From: Ruminococcus sp.
Lineage (GTDB): Bacteria > Bacillota > Clostridia > Oscillospirales > Ruminococcaceae
Reading direction: 5' to 3'
Assembly: GCA_029063695.1 (NCBI GenBank)
Contig: JAIDNR010000345.1
Location: 1 to 7,562 of the forward strand
Length of the DNA stretch: 7,562 bases
This document shows positions 6,304 to 7,562 of the stretch, piece after piece. The position numbers and the translations under genes are program-made. Numbering within the stretch: the stretch's first letter is position 1; each line of letters starts with the position of its first letter. Under the pieces are notes generated by a model. It did no database searches and was not told the DNA's origin. It saw nothing but the letters and a program-made list of their open reading frames with translations.

Positions 6304-6891
6304 CTATATCATATTAAGTCTTTTGCGTATTGTTTTATCTCTGACAGGATAAATGCATTCCGACGGAAGTTCTTTTGCATTAAGTCTGCCTTTTTTTCGC
6401 TGTTCATTCCATTTGTGGACTAACGATGTCATATCTTCGATACGATATATGGCGGTATCAAGAAAATCCCTGAGTATATCGCTTTTCAGTCCTATCTGTA
6501 TCGCCGCACGGTTTATTGCATTGCCGTTTATATTTCTGTCAGGGTCCCATTGACAATAAACAGTAGTCTCGCCGAAAGCCTTTTCCCATTGATTACCATC
6601 AAAAAGTATGGAATCGGGTGAAGTCAGGACAGCTTTTTCAAGTAAACTATCGAACTTGTCCTGATATATATCCAGAGCTAAAATGCACTCCTGATTTTTC
6701 TTTGTACCCCAGTTTGAACGGTACATCAGCCACAGAAATGACGGCTTTATCCATGTCATTCGATTCAGATTGAAATTTTCACCGAATGTCTGCAAAGAAA
6801 GTGCTTCTTCCGCAATAGTACGGTTGTAAGCCTGATAAACTCTTATGCACTTCTTATCATATTTCGCAAAAACTTCTTTTATGTATTCCAC
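6304..6891 (-). CDS. DUF4291 domain protein of unknown biochemical function
   Basis: The whole 195-residue protein corresponds to one DUF4291 domain. Diagnostic segments are IRVYQAYNRTIAEEA (16-30), RMTWIKPSFLWLMYRS (44-59) followed by NWGTKKNQE, ILALDI (70-75), VYCQWDPDRN (111-120) and AAIQIGL. No enzymatic activity is established that I can name; the family is widespread as a stand-alone cytoplasmic protein. The start is a GTG at 6891 with AGAGG (6903-6899) seven bases before it. No in-frame ATG occurs until after the conserved VYQAYN motif, so a later start would cut the domain. The Shine-Dalgarno lies in the end of the preceding gene and only four bases separate that stop from this GTG, implying translational coupling. 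The protein is full length with no sign of decay. Confidence 0.9.
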   Translation of the reverse strand: MEYIKEVFAKYDKKCIRVYQAYNRTIAEEALSLQTFGENFNLNRMTWIKPSFLWLMYRSNWGTKKNQECILALDIYQDKFDSLLEKAVLTSPDSILFDGNQWEKAFGETTVYCQWDPDRNINGNAINRAAIQIGLKSDILRDFLDTAIYRIEDMTSLVHKWNEQRKKGRLNAKELPSECIYPVRDKTIRKRLNMI

Positions 6892-6895
6892 TCAA

Positions 6896-7417
6896 TTACC
6901 TCTTTCTGTACATAGTTGCATTATCTTCAATGTGACTCATGGCAATAAACCAGTCAAATTTTGATGATACAATATAGCAGTCAGTTGTCCAACCACAATT
7001 CGATTGAATAAGAACATCGAAAATCTCATTGACATATCCCTCATATATCCAGCCTTGCTCCAGTATTAGATACATTTTCTCCGTGATATGCGATATTTCT
7101 GCCTTGACCGTTTCCATATATTCAACCCAGTTGTCAGTCCTGAAAAAGCAGTCAATATAATGTACTTTAAGATTATCACGAAGGTGCATAAATTTATAGT
7201 ACAACGATATTTGTGAGGGAGTGAAGTTTTTATAATCATGAAAATTATAGTAAAATTTTCTGATTATATCTTTATATGTGAATTTTGAAAATTCATGAAA
7301 ACGGGTTCTGTCGATATTCTCTTCCTTTATTATTTCCTCTATCTCGTCCCTGATATAACAACGATGTGGCTTGTGACGTGCTTTTTCCTGCCATACTGTA
7401 CTTTTCCAGTCATTCAT
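6896..7417 (-). CDS. Hypothetical protein with DUF6756-like C-terminus, possible immunity protein
   Basis: This 173-residue soluble protein starts MNDWKSTVWQEKARHKPHRC and has an aromatic, basic middle (KFTYKDIIRKFYYNFHDYKNF). The C-terminal part reads VEYMETVKAEISHITEKMYL, then WIYEGYVNEIFDVLIQ, then CYIVSSKFDWFIAMSHIEDN. That last layout, a 'W..EG...I..V' stretch followed by 'YIVS.K.DW.I...H.', recalls DUF6756 and similar SUKH-neighbourhood proteins. This comes from memory, and the N-terminal half is not one I recognise. The ATG at 7417 is chosen because TGAGG (7430-7426) lies eight bases upstream; a TTG at 7435 would add six residues but lies upstream of that site. The gene is coupled to the DUF4291 gene downstream (four-base gap). 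Immunity function is inferred from company only. Confidence 0.75.
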   Translation of the reverse strand: MNDWKSTVWQEKARHKPHRCYIRDEIEEIIKEENIDRTRFHEFSKFTYKDIIRKFYYNFHDYKNFTPSQISLYYKFMHLRDNLKVHYIDCFFRTDNWVEYMETVKAEISHITEKMYLILEQGWIYEGYVNEIFDVLIQSNCGWTTDCYIVSSKFDWFIAMSHIEDNATMYRKR

Positions 7418-7425
7418 TTTATTAA

Positions 7426-7430
7426 CCTCA
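7426..7430 (-). promoter_or_regulatory. Ribosome binding site deciding the start of the 173-residue protein
   Basis: TGAGG precedes the ATG at 7417 by eight bases. Its TGA is also the stop of an open frame entering from the right edge, which would fit operon-style packing. Confidence 0.55.
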
Positions 7431-7562
7431 GTCAAATTTATTAGTAATTTTTATATCAAATTTCATGGAAGTATCAGAAATGTTTGAATATATCAGTTTT
7501 TTTATCTTCCTGCACGGTGAAAGGGGAGGGAAAGTATTCCTGATATGGGAAAACTTACAGTG
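7428..7562 (-). CDS. Possible 3' end of a further minus-strand gene, cut by the window edge
   Basis: On the minus strand one frame is open from the last base of the window to the TGA at 7430-7428: 44 codons ending with SDTSMKFDIKITNKFD. The stop lies 10 bases before the next ATG and overlaps its Shine-Dalgarno, the same tight packing as in the other genes of this run. Against it, 44 open codons can occur by chance, the translation from the edge (HCKFSHIRNTFPPL) matches no family I know, and a competing plus-strand start exists at 7545. Treat it as tentative. Confidence 0.3.
   Translation of the reverse strand, partial: HCKFSHIRNTFPPLSPCRKIKKLIYSNISDTSMKFDIKITNKFD

Noticed and set aside
6069..6553. 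Plus-strand open frames opposite the 103-residue and DUF4291 genes
   Set aside because: These are antisense to genes with good starts and, for DUF4291, clear family motifs. The hydrophobic translation reflects the A/T-rich complement.
7522..7562. Possible plus-strand gene starting ATGGGAAAACTTACAGTG at 7545, with AGGGGAGGG at 7522-7530
   Set aside because: The purine-rich site is 14 bases from the ATG, longer than usual, and only six codons are visible, so the start cannot be supported here.

Overview
The window looks like a chromosomal segment of a Gram-positive, low-to-moderate GC gut or rumen clostridium, most likely Ruminococcus or a close relative. The evidence is the strong AAAGGAG ribosome binding sites, tight operons, U-tailed hairpin terminators, and a secreted protein whose dockerin has the 'ADIVNNGDGVTGADA' style of second repeat that I associate with Ruminococcus cellulosomes. 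The genus is inferred from memory of these motifs, not from a search.

Left block (1-1903, plus strand): the 3' part of folE, then queC, queF and a 61-residue protein of unknown role, all tightly spaced and ended by one strong hairpin. FolE (GTP cyclohydrolase I), QueC (7-cyano-7-deazaguanine synthase) and QueF (preQ0 reductase) are the first, fourth and fifth steps of preQ1 synthesis, which leads to queuosine in tRNA. QueD and QueE would be expected just upstream, outside the window.

Middle block (1904-5528): a 58-residue minus-strand gene, too short for usual ORF cut-offs, is read divergently from a large plus-strand gene. The large gene encodes a 1067-residue secreted protein: signal peptide, N-terminal dockerin, then two copies of a Cthe_2159-like (DUF4353) beta-helical carbohydrate-binding domain, the second carrying two Gly-rich inserts. 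It is probably a cellulosome component. Its promoter region has two TTTAAGA repeats exactly 11 bp apart just upstream of a TATAAT box, the layout of a PhoB/OmpR-type activator site.

Right block (5529-7562, minus strand): a tight run of small cytoplasmic genes. In transcription order these are a possible gene tail entering from the right edge, a 173-residue protein with a DUF6756-like C-terminus, a DUF4291 protein, an unrecognised 103-residue protein, and a SMI1/KNR4 (SUKH) protein. This resembles an array of orphan immunity-type genes, but no toxin lies in the window. The run ends at a hairpin shared with the dockerin gene.

No RNA genes, mobile elements, CRISPR arrays or phage genes were seen. 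I found no convincing wholly new system. The items most worth checking are the immunity-like array, the 58-residue gene, and the promoter architecture of the dockerin protein.
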